This document shows positions 46,405 to 57,710 of a stretch of DNA of 64,000 bases, one piece after another; position 1 is the stretch's first letter, and each line of letters starts with the position of its first letter. The notes below the pieces were generated by a model. It saw only the letters and a program-made list of their open reading frames with translations, ran no database searches and was not told where the DNA came from. A program made the translations under genes and the position numbers. The DNA is from Ehretia macrophylla (lineage: Eukaryota > Streptophyta > Magnoliopsida > Boraginales > Ehretiaceae). The stretch covers positions 2,234,501 through 2,298,500 of the forward strand of contig CM075767.1 in NCBI GenBank assembly GCA_037974665.1, given 5' to 3'.

Positions 46405-47640
46405 TATGATTGGATTGAGTCTAAATGGCGATTAACCTTTTTGCTCAAAAATCACTCCATTTTCCTTGATAATTTAAAGCACATCAATCACCGAGGAATA
46501 CATGAGAATTAAATTTACTAAATTGCCATCATGTGAATTCCAACGAGTATCATCATTCCGTTTGAGACCAATTTCTTGATTCATCCCTCATCTACTCTAA
46601 ATTTCACCATTTTCTAATGCTTCTTTAACTTTGCAATGTGTTTTTCACGAAGCGTATCATATCACTTGCATGAACCTCCAACAACATTTAGTAACGTGCA
46701 ACGAAGTTGAAAAAGGTAGCAACTTAAACATTAGTTTTTGCCATAGAAACAAGTGTAAGTTACAATTGATGAGTAAAGCAATGAGTATAGAAAGCAGACG
46801 GATTTTCCTTCAAAATGAAACTCTTAAGACCATTTAATTCACCTTGCATGTTACTAGTACCATCATTGCCCACGAATTCTTGACACACTCAATCCATGTT
46901 TATTAAATAATGAATCAATTACTTTTTTTTATGGATAATGTAGTAGTGTCACTTATATGCATTATACCAAGAAAGGGCTCAACAATACTTCATTTATGGT
47001 TCACATAACGCAAAGCAATGACTATTTCTTCTTTGCTTGATACATCCCACAACTCATCAACAATAATAGCAAAATGTTCACCTCCAAGATCATTTATAAT
47101 TGCATTAGTAGTCTCAATTGCATCAACATTGACAATTTTTTTTTGAATGGAATGAACAGTTAACCGATGGTTATCAGGAGCATTTTGTAAAACACAACTA
47201 CTGATGGTCTCACTATGATCGGCAAGAAACTTGGTAAGTTCAAGAAAATTACCATGATTACTAGAATCCTTTAATTCATCATGACCACAGAAAGATAATC
47301 CTAGTTTCAAAAGAAATCAAATGCAATGAATTCAAATAGTTAATTGGGTTCGATATATTTCACGGACTTGATCAGATTGCTTAAAGATGGCAGCTTCAAT
47401 GTGTTCACTTTGTTTTATCAACTCTTGACCCCTTTTGTAAGTATTGTTATGTGCACTATTTGGACCTTCAATATGAATATTAAGTCTATTTTTAATACTC
47501 CAAGTGGTAAATCCATTTGTAACAAATGTATTACTACATGATTGTTTTCCAACATCAGTCCTAAACAGATAACAATACAAATAGTATGCAACATCTTTTA
47601 TTTTGCTATATTTGAAAGGATCTCTCAAGGTGTGAATCAC
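46405..47640 (-). pseudogene. hAT-like transposase remnant (TTF-type zinc finger, DUF4371)
   Basis: The N-terminal TTF-type zinc-finger region (about 47332-47640) shows DPFKYSKIKDVAYYLYCYLF, HNNTYKRGQELIKQSEHIEA and QVREIYRTQLT. A shift of frame leads to the DUF4371 region (46990-47310) with LSFCGHDELKDSSNHGNFLE, LADHSE, VLQNAPDNHRLT and IVDELWDVSSKEEIVIALRY. Further left, NDGTSNMQGELNGLKS is readable near 46830-46890, followed by a region with several stops (about 46405-46830) and a cut at A2's LTR end. These blocks are typical of plant ZMYM1-like hAT transposase genes. The C-terminal dimerisation domain, the start of the gene and terminal inverted repeats are not seen. It is non-functional and old. 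Confidence 0.75.
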
Positions 47641-48430
<790 letters not shown>

Positions 48431-48824
48431 ATAGTATAAACAAATAATTTAATCGTAATCACCATTAGATTAATTTATGGAAACTAGTTTTTCATATTTA
48501 TACTTTAGACCCAAAAGTTTTGGTAATTACACTTTTTGGTCCATTAATGTTTAATGACCAAACACAACAACGTTAACTCATTAACGCCTCTAAACTAATC
48601 ACAAGCTCAATAGAAACTCTTTCATAATGCTTTATCGTCTCTGAGTCTCTAAATTCACTACCAGACAGCAATGAAGGAATATTAAACACTTTTAATCTAT
48701 TCCAAGAATGTCTCCATCATGCTCAGAATGTCTCCATCATTCTCAGAATACCCTCACGTTCTAGAGTGACGACTAGCAACGTATCAAGACAATTTATACT
48801 GTAATGAAGTCCAATTCTCGTGAA

Positions 48825-48840
48825 TCTATTTATAGTCGTG
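48825..48840 (-). promoter_or_regulatory. TATA box of the copia LTR
   Basis: Sense ACTATAAATAGATTC, about 840 bp of LTR sequence after the LTR start once the nested LTR is set aside. Confidence 0.55.
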
Positions 48841-50634
48841 ATTTAATGTGCAGTCCGATCCTTCCATTAATATGTCCCGATCGAATAAGGACTATAAAAT
48901 GATTAAGTCCATAAATTCGATTCTATGCCTAGATCTAAATGGTGGAATGAGAGATGCCACATGGAAAAACTCATTTTCTATCATTCATGCCTTGGCCAAG
49001 GGTATCCTCATTCAACAATCAAAATTAGATTGCATACGACATAACCTCAAACCATAGGTTAACGAATCTTATCTTGACAATTACCTATCGGTCTCTATAT
49101 CAAAAGAATAAACTGCGAAAGTCTATGTGAGACCCCAAATTTTCTCTTATTTGTAATTGCGTGATTTCATCTGTCTATATGTTATTTGAATTAAAATATG
49201 TTAATTAAGTGATTATAACATCTATTACATGATATGTGAGCATTCATGAAATTTTCATAAAAGTCTGTATCGAAAATTTTATCGTTGATATTTGTGAATA
49301 GTGTTTGAAGCGCTCGTCCACTAAAATTTTGACACAGGTCATTTAAACGTTTTAAATACTAGTCCTCCATTATTAATAGACCTATATTTTAATAAAAATT
49401 ATTTCTAAAACTGATTAGGAATTTAAATAAATTTTACGAGCGAAAAAGTACGTTTTTAAGCAAAAAATAGTGATTTATGCTACATTTAATTCTTGTGTTG
49501 ACTTTTGTTGACCTAGTATATATTAAATACAAATTATATTTCATCTTAAATATTTCTAAAATGGCACAATTGTAAAAGATATTTGAAAAATAAATAATAT
49601 GACTTTTTCATCGTCTTTTGCAAAAATAAGCGTTTTATTTTAATCGTAGGTAAATATATGCTTATGAATATTAGTGATCCTCAAAATATAGTCTACTAAA
49701 TATATAGTACAAGTTAGATGGTATTATTATTACTATTTTTGGCTAAAACAACTAAAATATCAAATGTTAACAACTTTGACCAATTCTTTTTGCATTGACT
49801 TTTTACTTAACTTAATATATACTCAAATATCAGCCAAAACACCACAAAACACACCAAAAACCGTGGCTCCTTGTAGGAAAAAGATGAAGAACATTTTCAA
49901 GGTTTTTCAAAATATTTTTCACATAAAAACTTTATTTCAAGGCCAAATCACTTCATTCAAAGCTTGATTTGGCTTGTTGGGCATCCATTCTACCTATTTC
50001 TAGCTTTAGTTTGCATCAAAGATGAGTGAAAAACTAGATCTTATTTTTAAAGTTTGTGTCAAATTTTAGTTGATGCATTTGTAGTTGTTATTTTGTTAAA
50101 TTGATGTTAGATTATTGCTTAGTATATGTTAAGGACCATTTACATGTATTCTTAACTGTTTTGAACGGTGGTAGCATGTATTTTTATTTTTCCAGCATTT
50201 AAATTGATTTATTGGCTCATAGTTGAAAATTTGTTGTTGTAGTGGTTGGAATTGAATGGTTGTTGCTTCTATAGGCTTGTTAATTATTAGGTAGTAATGT
50301 TGTAATGCTTAATTTTCGATTTGAACGCCATAGCAAAAGTCCGGAAATTTCAGCAAAGGTGCATTGCCAAAATTAAAGTTGTTGGTCTTGTTTTAGATGG
50401 CTTTTGGTTGGTTTAAGAGGGGCCAAATGTACTTGCATTGATGGTTGAGTGATAAGAAGTGGATTGGGGTTTGTTTGATTAGTAGATTGTAAGTTATGAA
50501 TTTTAAAATTTTGTTTAGTATTTCTTTGAAATGTTTAAGTGTTGTCTTTAATTGTTTGATAGTGTTTATGTAGTTGATATTTGGGTTTGTCTTGAGTAGG
50601 TTCGAGTTTGAATGCATGATGAAATGTGTGTTGA

Positions 50635-50661
50635 GTTGGATGGCCTACCTTGTCATCTAAC
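50635..50661 (+). other. H1 hairpin in A-family solo LTR
   Basis: GTTGGATGGC, loop CTACCTT, GTCATCTAAC: ten pairs, two of them G.T on the sense strand. Confidence 0.68.
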
Positions 50662-51159
50662 TTTGATGTATTAGAATTGTTTAGTTGTTTAATTGATTGT
50701 TGAATTTAATCAAGGGGCGACCTTCTTTGTTGTCCTCTCTGAGGGTGTTGATTGCATGATTGAGTGATTAGTTGTGCATGCGAATGTTTATAACAATTGT
50801 TATCGGGCTTGATTGTGTTGTGTTACCCTGGGCGGCCTTAGGCTTGCCAAGCGATAACCCGACTACCATGGCCAATTCGCTCACTCTTATGGACGGGGAA
50901 ATCCATGGGTGTTGGGTCGTACTATCAGGGTTTCCGGATTCTCTTGAGTGGGAGTAACAAGGTGGGAATGTTAAAGTTCGTGAAAGGATTGGATAGAGTC
51001 CAACGGCTTCAAAGGAACAAGTGTATCGTATACTTACTGATTGTTTACTTTTATTGCTGAATTTGTGTTGTTATTAATGTTTATTGTGTGTTCATTGCTC
51101 CTAGGATGATTTCCCAAGTGGTGAAGAAAGTAATTCCAAAATATCTTTTGAATCCTCAC

Positions 51160-51183
51160 TGAGCTTTGTTGTATATAAGCTCA
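51160..51183 (+). other. H2 hairpin in A-family solo LTR
   Basis: TGAGCTT, loop TGTTGTATAT, AAGCTCA: a perfect 7-bp stem between CCTCAC and CCCTC. Confidence 0.7.
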
Positions 51184-52251
51184 CCCTCATTCCTTTATTG
51201 TCATCAGGCGTAATGGAGCCAAACTTTGGGTACGTCCCTCAGGAAGCTGAGTATGTTCCTTATGTGGAGGAGTCTTATGTGCCAGAGTCTTTTCCATGAT
51301 GTCTTGGTTGAAGATCTCTTTTTGATGTCTTGTATATTAGAACATGTTGTATTGTATTTACTTTGAAGTTTATATTGCATAAGATGTTATAAAGATAGTG
51401 AAAAGTACAATGATAGTCTAGTTTTATATCAAGTATGCATATGTATAGTAAACCTTGTAGTATGTTGTTGAAACAGAGGCATATGACCTGTGGTTGGTAT
51501 GTTGTATGGTTGTTAATATATGGTGTTGGATGTACTGAATGTTGATGATGGTTGTGGAGTTGTTGAAATTTTGAGTTGGTTGTGTGATGTTATAAAGGGT
51601 TGGTTTAGAGCCCTGTTGTCCATATTATAGACGTTATATTGTCAAAATTATGTTGCGTCCTGACTGATCATAAGTGGGGTCGAGTTGGGGCGTGACAGGC
51701 CGTAACTCATCTTTATCAATAAAGATAAGTATTGTCCTAATGCTAGAATAAAACCTTGATATATTTGACAGCCGTAATTTCTCAAGTCAGATGATTAATT
51801 GCATAATCGCAACGAATAATAAACTATTAATCTTAAGTCATGTAGTTTATTATTCATGTCACATTCAATGATCTATTCTACTAATAGTCATTCATATGTA
51901 TGTTAATTGTATCCTATGTTGTTATGGCACGTGACTCGACATCCTTTATCATTAATATCTAATATTAATCAAAGGTAACTACATATGATAGTCCATAATT
52001 GATTATTTTAGTCCCGGTCAAATAATCTAAGGACTATGAATATATTTATCATATCAAAAAAAATATGCCAAGATATTTTAAATAGTTTTTAGAATATATT
52101 TCTTCTATGAAAAAACATTAAGGACACATTCATATAATATGAACAGAGAATATGAATGTCAACAAAGATGCCATTACAAAAAACACAAATTTACATAAAA
52201 ATGCCCTATATAGGTCATCTAACTATACGACATTAGGGCATATCACCAACA

Positions 52252-52819
52252 ATCTCCCACTTGTACTAATGCTTCATTACATAGAACTAGCGCATCATAC
52301 AATAGTATTGCATACCTATCTTCTCAAGATGATGATCCAACTGTGAATGACTCATAGGCTTGGTGAGTAGGTCAGCTACATTATTCAATGTATGAACTTT
52401 CTACAAACTTATATCCTTTCGAGCAACAATCTCTTGAATAATATGAAACCTCATTTGAATGTGTTTCGATTTTTGGTGAGATCTCTATTCCTTAGCTTGT
52501 GCAATAGCCCCATTGTTATCGCAATACAAAAGTATCGACAACTCAATGGATGGAACCATTTCAAGCTATATCAAGAACTTTCCAATCGAAACTGCTTCTT
52601 TTGCAGCATCACATACGGCGATGTATTCAGCTTCAGTAGTGGAATTAGCAGTCACTAGCTATTTGGAACTCTTCCAACCGACTGCCCTCCCATTACATAC
52701 AAAAACAAACCAGATGTATACTTTTTATCATCTTTATCAGATTAAAAATATGAATCAGTGTATCCATTCACACAAAGTTCACTGCCTCGATAAATTAAAA
52801 CAAGATCCTTAGTTTTGCA
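52252..52819 (-). pseudogene. Ty1/copia RNaseH end of pol
   Basis: The reverse reading shows KDLVLIYRGSELCVNGYTDS, a DKKYTSGLF block, ANSTTEAEYIAVCDAAKEAV, YCDNNGAIAQAKE, RSHQKSKHIQMRFHIIQEIV and NNVADLLTKPM: the RNaseH C-terminus of a Tork/Angela-like copia polyprotein. The rest of the element would lie to the right, beyond the insertions that start at 52820. A few breaks. Confidence 0.82.
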
Positions 52820-52926
52820 TGTCACGCCCCGACCCGACCCCACGCTAAAGGGTAAGTCCGAACCATGTTTCAAGAACTTTTCAAGCTGATTACTGTTGCT
52901 ATTTCCCTCAATAGTACCACTGCTTT
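52820..52926 (-). repeat. Short LTR fragment, Tekay-type
   Basis: Starts TGTCACGCCCCGACCCGACCCC, as in family B, then diverges. It is cut after 107 bp by the D array. It is the U5 end of an otherwise unseen LTR inserted in the copia element. Confidence 0.65.
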
Positions 52927-55593
52927 AGTAACACCCCGCTCCCTCTCGAAACCGGGAGTTCTATCAATCAATCTAATCACAACCCAAATCCAAACCCGGG
53001 CAAAATTTTAGGGAAAAACGGACGGAGTCTCCCCTGTTTCTAGGCAAAAATACAAACCTGCGACAGCATATAAGTGGACCAATACCATGTCCAAACATTC
53101 AACCACCTCAAGGCCATCCGAGCCTTGGTTCACAACAAGCAATCACAAGCAAATATACATTTCCATTTTACAGACTAACCTACCTCATCACCTCTTTTAC
53201 AAGTACATTCATGCTTGACAATTAAACCTTACTATCCTATTTCATAAGTTAGACTATCAAACCATTCTAATTCTTTTCATTTAGACATTACAAACATGCA
53301 TTGAAGTTAAGCTATACTAACTAAATACATAAGCTAGCTTTTCAAATCACTTCAATAACCTAGTAGAACTTATATTACATTCTTTTAACATTAAATACAT
53401 ACAATACATGAAAGCATACATCTTTACAACTTCGACAACTCAAGCCACATAGGCACGCAAGACAACTCTTCAAGCACGAACTTTCATGAAATCATGATCT
53501 TTCCAGCTAACATGACATTTCTTGAAATGTGATGGTGAGGAGTGAGTATACACAACACGTATACTCAGTGAGGGCGAGACAGATATCGAGGTGGAGAGAA
53601 AGAAGATCGTGCAATGCAAATAGGTACAGTTAAGCAATACAAACAATACAAAGACATTCAATATAAACAACAATACAATAAACAATTAAAGAAAGCATTA
53701 ACACAACCAATCAAAGCTATACCACACTTTGAAGGCTATGGTTTACTCGAGCGAGTAATGTACCGATCACGATTCCGATGACTTTAACGATGACGCACCG
53801 GCTCAACCACCTTATAACTTCAGTTTGGAATACCCCGGAAGTATCCATCAATTCTACAACCCAAATCTCCTTGGGAGGCAACCCAAGCGAGAAAGGGAAT
53901 AGGACACGGAGCTAGGGCAACCAACACTGGCAACCCGAGACTACCCAGAGAGGCCCATCACACCGCCCTGACTCTATGCAATGCAAGACACGATACAAGC
54001 AATATACGAGCGATAGCACAACAATACAAATCAGTGGCAACAAACGAGATATCAAGAACAACACTAACAAACATTAACAAAATTGATATACAAATTCATT
54101 CATAATCAACTCTAACAAGCTTAACAAGCAATATCTAGCATTCTATAGGCACTATACTATAAAAACACACCAAAATCACAAAATGACCCCAACTTTCAAA
54201 ACGCTACTACTTTCAAACGAGCCACGAGTTTTGGAAACCGACTTCACCAATCCTTCTAGGTCACTATAAGGCACGTCTAAAGACCCCAAAACCCTACTTA
54301 ACCCTAGAATTTACGCAAAGCCCTGATTTCCCCCTTTGCTCGTTTGAACTACAACTACCTCAACCGATTACCTAACCAATGTCATAATTGCACCAAAAGT
54401 TCTTCCATGACGTACCTCAGCAATGCCTTCATGCAAATCGAGAAAATTCTAAACTTGACCGAAACGACCCCAACTTTCACTAAGCCTTATTTCTCCATTT
54501 TTCCATTACACAATCCAATTAAACCATACATTTAGGCATTCTAGCATATCTAGCACCTTCCTACATCAACAGAACACGTAACAGAGCAACTTCATCGAAA
54601 CGAGGGTTTACTATTCACAATTTACTATTCATTATACAATTTATATTTCAAATTCGATATTCAACCGCCGAAAATGTTAAAAAGCTATAAATACATGTTC
54701 TACGATTGCTAGAGAACATTCTTTAAGCCTCAAAATGATTAAAATAACAATATACGAATAAATCCCAAAAATCAAAGTTAATACACAAAATATTCAAATG
54801 TGCAAATAAACATGAAACCCTCACCTTAGACGCTCCTAGACGCTAGGAAAATCTCGTAGGATGCCTCGGAAACCACCCCGCACAAGCTCACGCGAAGCTT
54901 TGATGATTTGGCTTGAAATCTTTTTTTTCTGCTCTATGTATTTTCGGCCCTTCTTGTTTCTGTTTTCAGCTTCTTTTTTTATTTATTTATTGCAATCTTA
55001 AGCTATTATAAAGATGACACAAGGTCAAATGGTCAAAGCTTTGGTCAATGCTCACTTAAGTTGGTCAATCTAGCTTATTTTATGCATTTTAAGGCTAAAA
55101 CAAGTAACATAAATCCAATTCCAGTTAAATACAACTTAAAACACTAAAATTAAAACACTAAAAACTAGTTTTCACTATTTGCTGAGGACTGGAAATCGTT
55201 TCCTAACTATCGCTCTCGATATGCTATGTACTTTGCGATAATAAAAGAATAACAATTAAATCTCAAAGAATTTAAGAAAATATATCATTTTTGAAAAGCA
55301 TCATAGTTTAAAATTTACTCCGGCTCGGAGCTACTTTTCATTTAATTGAGAACCGAGCTTTCAAGGTGCAAGAAAAATAAAACCGATTAACACAAATATG
55401 AAAAGTAGTTGATATTCCGTTAAAACAATTAGCTCAAGTATTCTTCTAGTTATTTCTAAAAGAAATATGAAAATAAAGCTACAAATAAATATTTAACTAA
55501 AAATAAACACAAATCCAATGCTAACATTTAAGATGTCACTTAATTAAATGCAATTAAATGCTTTTAAATGCATGCCGGGTTCGGGTTATCACA
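52927..55593 (-). repeat. D LTR copy 1
   Basis: 2667 bp, ending CGGGTTATCACA. H2 at 53543-53567, H3 near 53822-53850 and donor-like CTAAG|GTGAGGG at 54824. Its outer end lies in the fragment at 52820-52926. Confidence 0.9.
53543..53567 (-). other. H2 hairpin in D LTR 1
   Basis: TGAGTATAC, loop ACAACAC, GTATACTCA: a perfect 9-bp stem, also present at 58327-58351 and 63124-63148. Confidence 0.75.
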
Positions 55594-57710
55594 TCCTTCC
55601 CCCCTTAAAACAATTGCGTCCTCGCAATTCTTCTTCCAATAGAACTCTGCATCATCTGAAATCCAACTCTGACCACTCTTCATTGGTTGCTGAGCAAGAC
55701 ACTGAATAAGAACGCTCGAAGAATACCTTACTAAGAAACCCCAATAGTACTGACTGGAAACACCAAAACAATAAGGCCAAATAAAGGCTTAATTGAAAAT
55801 ACTATCTTGAAATCCATATAAGAATTCCGCTGGTCAAGAATATTATAAAAGAATTCCCCGCTAAGAGTGCCGAGAAGATGCCAATAAAGGCTAAAGCAAA
55901 GATACTGTAGATATTACCAATTCCACATATTATTAACAAGTAGAATACCGAAGGAATATTCTATATACGAATCCTCTATAAAAGTCCAACAAGTATCAAA
56001 TAAGGAAGTCAAAGGATGGCCAAAGTAGATGCAGCACATTTAAAACCAAGCTCCAAGACCTCATCGCCATTTGCCGAGTGCAAACTTTATACAACTTACC
56101 ACCAAGGAAGCCTAAAGTATTCCACAACATACCGTAAGCAACATAAGATAATAATTCTGAACAAGATTCCAAGTGTAAGACTTCCAATAGTGCCAACCAG
56201 GAAAATACCAGTAGAATGCCCACTAAGAATTCCAAAGAATACCGTAAGTAGTGCAATACAATAAGTTCGATAGGAATTTCAATCATCAAATCAACTGAGG
56301 AATGCCAAGAAAAATACCTGAACAATGCTCCGGTAAGAATGTAGCCAAGTTTGCCCAATAAGTAAATGCTAAATAAATGGCCACTAAGGATCCATAGATA
56401 ATACCATACAGTAAGTCTGATTGAGATTCCAATAACCAAGTCCACCGAGAAATGCCATCAAAAGTTTCCAAAGAACACTCGTTAACAACCAAATATATTC
56501 CCAAATAAAAATCTTATTAGACATGAATGCCATAATAGAATCCCAACTAAAAGTATCAAGAACATACCAATAAACAATCTGAGGCAGAGTCTAAACAAGA
56601 ATCCCAAGTACTGCTCAGGAAGATTCCAGACAAGAAATCCAGTCAATCATATTACAGAGGTTTCAAAGAAGTCTTTCAAAATCTATAGCTCAAGAAGCAT
56701 CAGAGGGAATGTTGTGCAGGTGCATCATATACTATTGAGGAGTTCCAATCACGATTGCCAATAAAATACCAAGAAAGACTAGAGCAAAGGTATTGTAGAC
56801 AATATTATGCAGCAAGTCCAATAAGAGCTCCGATTGCCAAATCCACTGAGAAATGTCCACAAGGATTATCCAAGCAGTATGCCTTACACAAACTGATCAT
56901 TGTAAGCAGACTCAAATCAAAGTTCCCCATAAGAATGCAGAAAGAACACCAATGATTGATTAAAATCCCAACCAAGTCTCCAACGAAATGCAAATATAAA
57001 AATACTCGATGAATGCCCAATCAAAAAGACATTAAGAAAACACTCCAAAGAATAATAATGTAGAACTCCAAAGGAAGTCATTTATACTAGGCATAGGAGA
57101 TAACCTTAGAGGAATCCCAATAAACAAACTCCAACTACCAAATAAAGGCTAGTCAAATACTGCTCATTCCCGTCAATCCACATAACTTGGAGGGCTTACT
57201 ACTAATCACTTCTCTTCAGGGGAGGAAGAAGTCTTTCTTACCATTTCAATAGGATATGTATGAATGCCAGGATATCACAGTTATACACATGCCTTAAACT
57301 ATTATGCAAGCAAGTTTACAAAACAGTTTATTCAACAAAGTCACTCTAGCATGACAATCAAATCAAGCACAACATAATCAATTCAAATCACAACACAACC
57401 AATTCAAGACATTCTAATACACACATTACAAGAAATACTCCAAGTAAATAACAATTCATGAGGTCGATTCGATTCACGATACCAATTCAATGCACAACTA
57501 GACACTCCACTTTTCTTGAGAAACATTTAACACATAACACATAACACATAACTATATCACATAGGTGCATACATTCAAGTCAAGACACACAATCTCACGT
57601 ACAAGCATACACTTTCAAGACACACTTGACAAGCACACATTCAAGGGTCACTACCCACCAGACCGACGACCCTGTCCCGGCTTATGAGCTAAACAAGCTC
57701 TGATACCACC
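55594..57710 (-). other. D internal region 1, non-coding
   Basis: About 2.1 kb. On the sense strand it runs from the primer site (57697-57708) and leader motif (about 57650-57690) to the PPT and hairpin (AATTGCG-TCCT-CGCAATT, 55612-55629). The middle (about 55700-57150) is full of diverged short motifs such as AAGAATGCC, GAATCCCAA and CCAATAA at irregular intervals. A 149-codon open frame on the - strand (55996-56445) is strongly hydrophobic, resembles nothing I know and is not kept open in copy 2. Confidence 0.85.
57650..57708 (-). promoter_or_regulatory. D primer-binding site and leader motif, unit 1
   Basis: GCTCTGATACCA at 57697-57708. The leader motif CACTACCCACCAGACCGACG and TCCCGGCTTATG matches B and A in order and spacing. 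Confidence 0.85.

Larger units (their letters stand above)
49126..51697 (+). mobile_element. A-family solo LTR, + orientation
   Basis: 2572 bp from TGTGAGACCCC to GGGGCGTGACA, read on the + strand, opposite to A1 and A2. H1 at 50635-50661, H2 at 51160-51183 and acceptor-like ATCAG|G (51207). The flanking 5-mers (GTCTA on the left, GGCCG on the right) do not match, unlike the other solo LTRs, so the target repeat has decayed or the copy arose by recombination between elements. Confidence 0.82.

Noticed and set aside
55996-56445. 149-codon hydrophobic open frame in D internal region 1, a possible membrane protein
   Set aside because: It is not kept open in the second, nearly identical unit, overlaps frames on the other strand, and its composition follows from the T/G-rich repeat motifs. 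No family resemblance.
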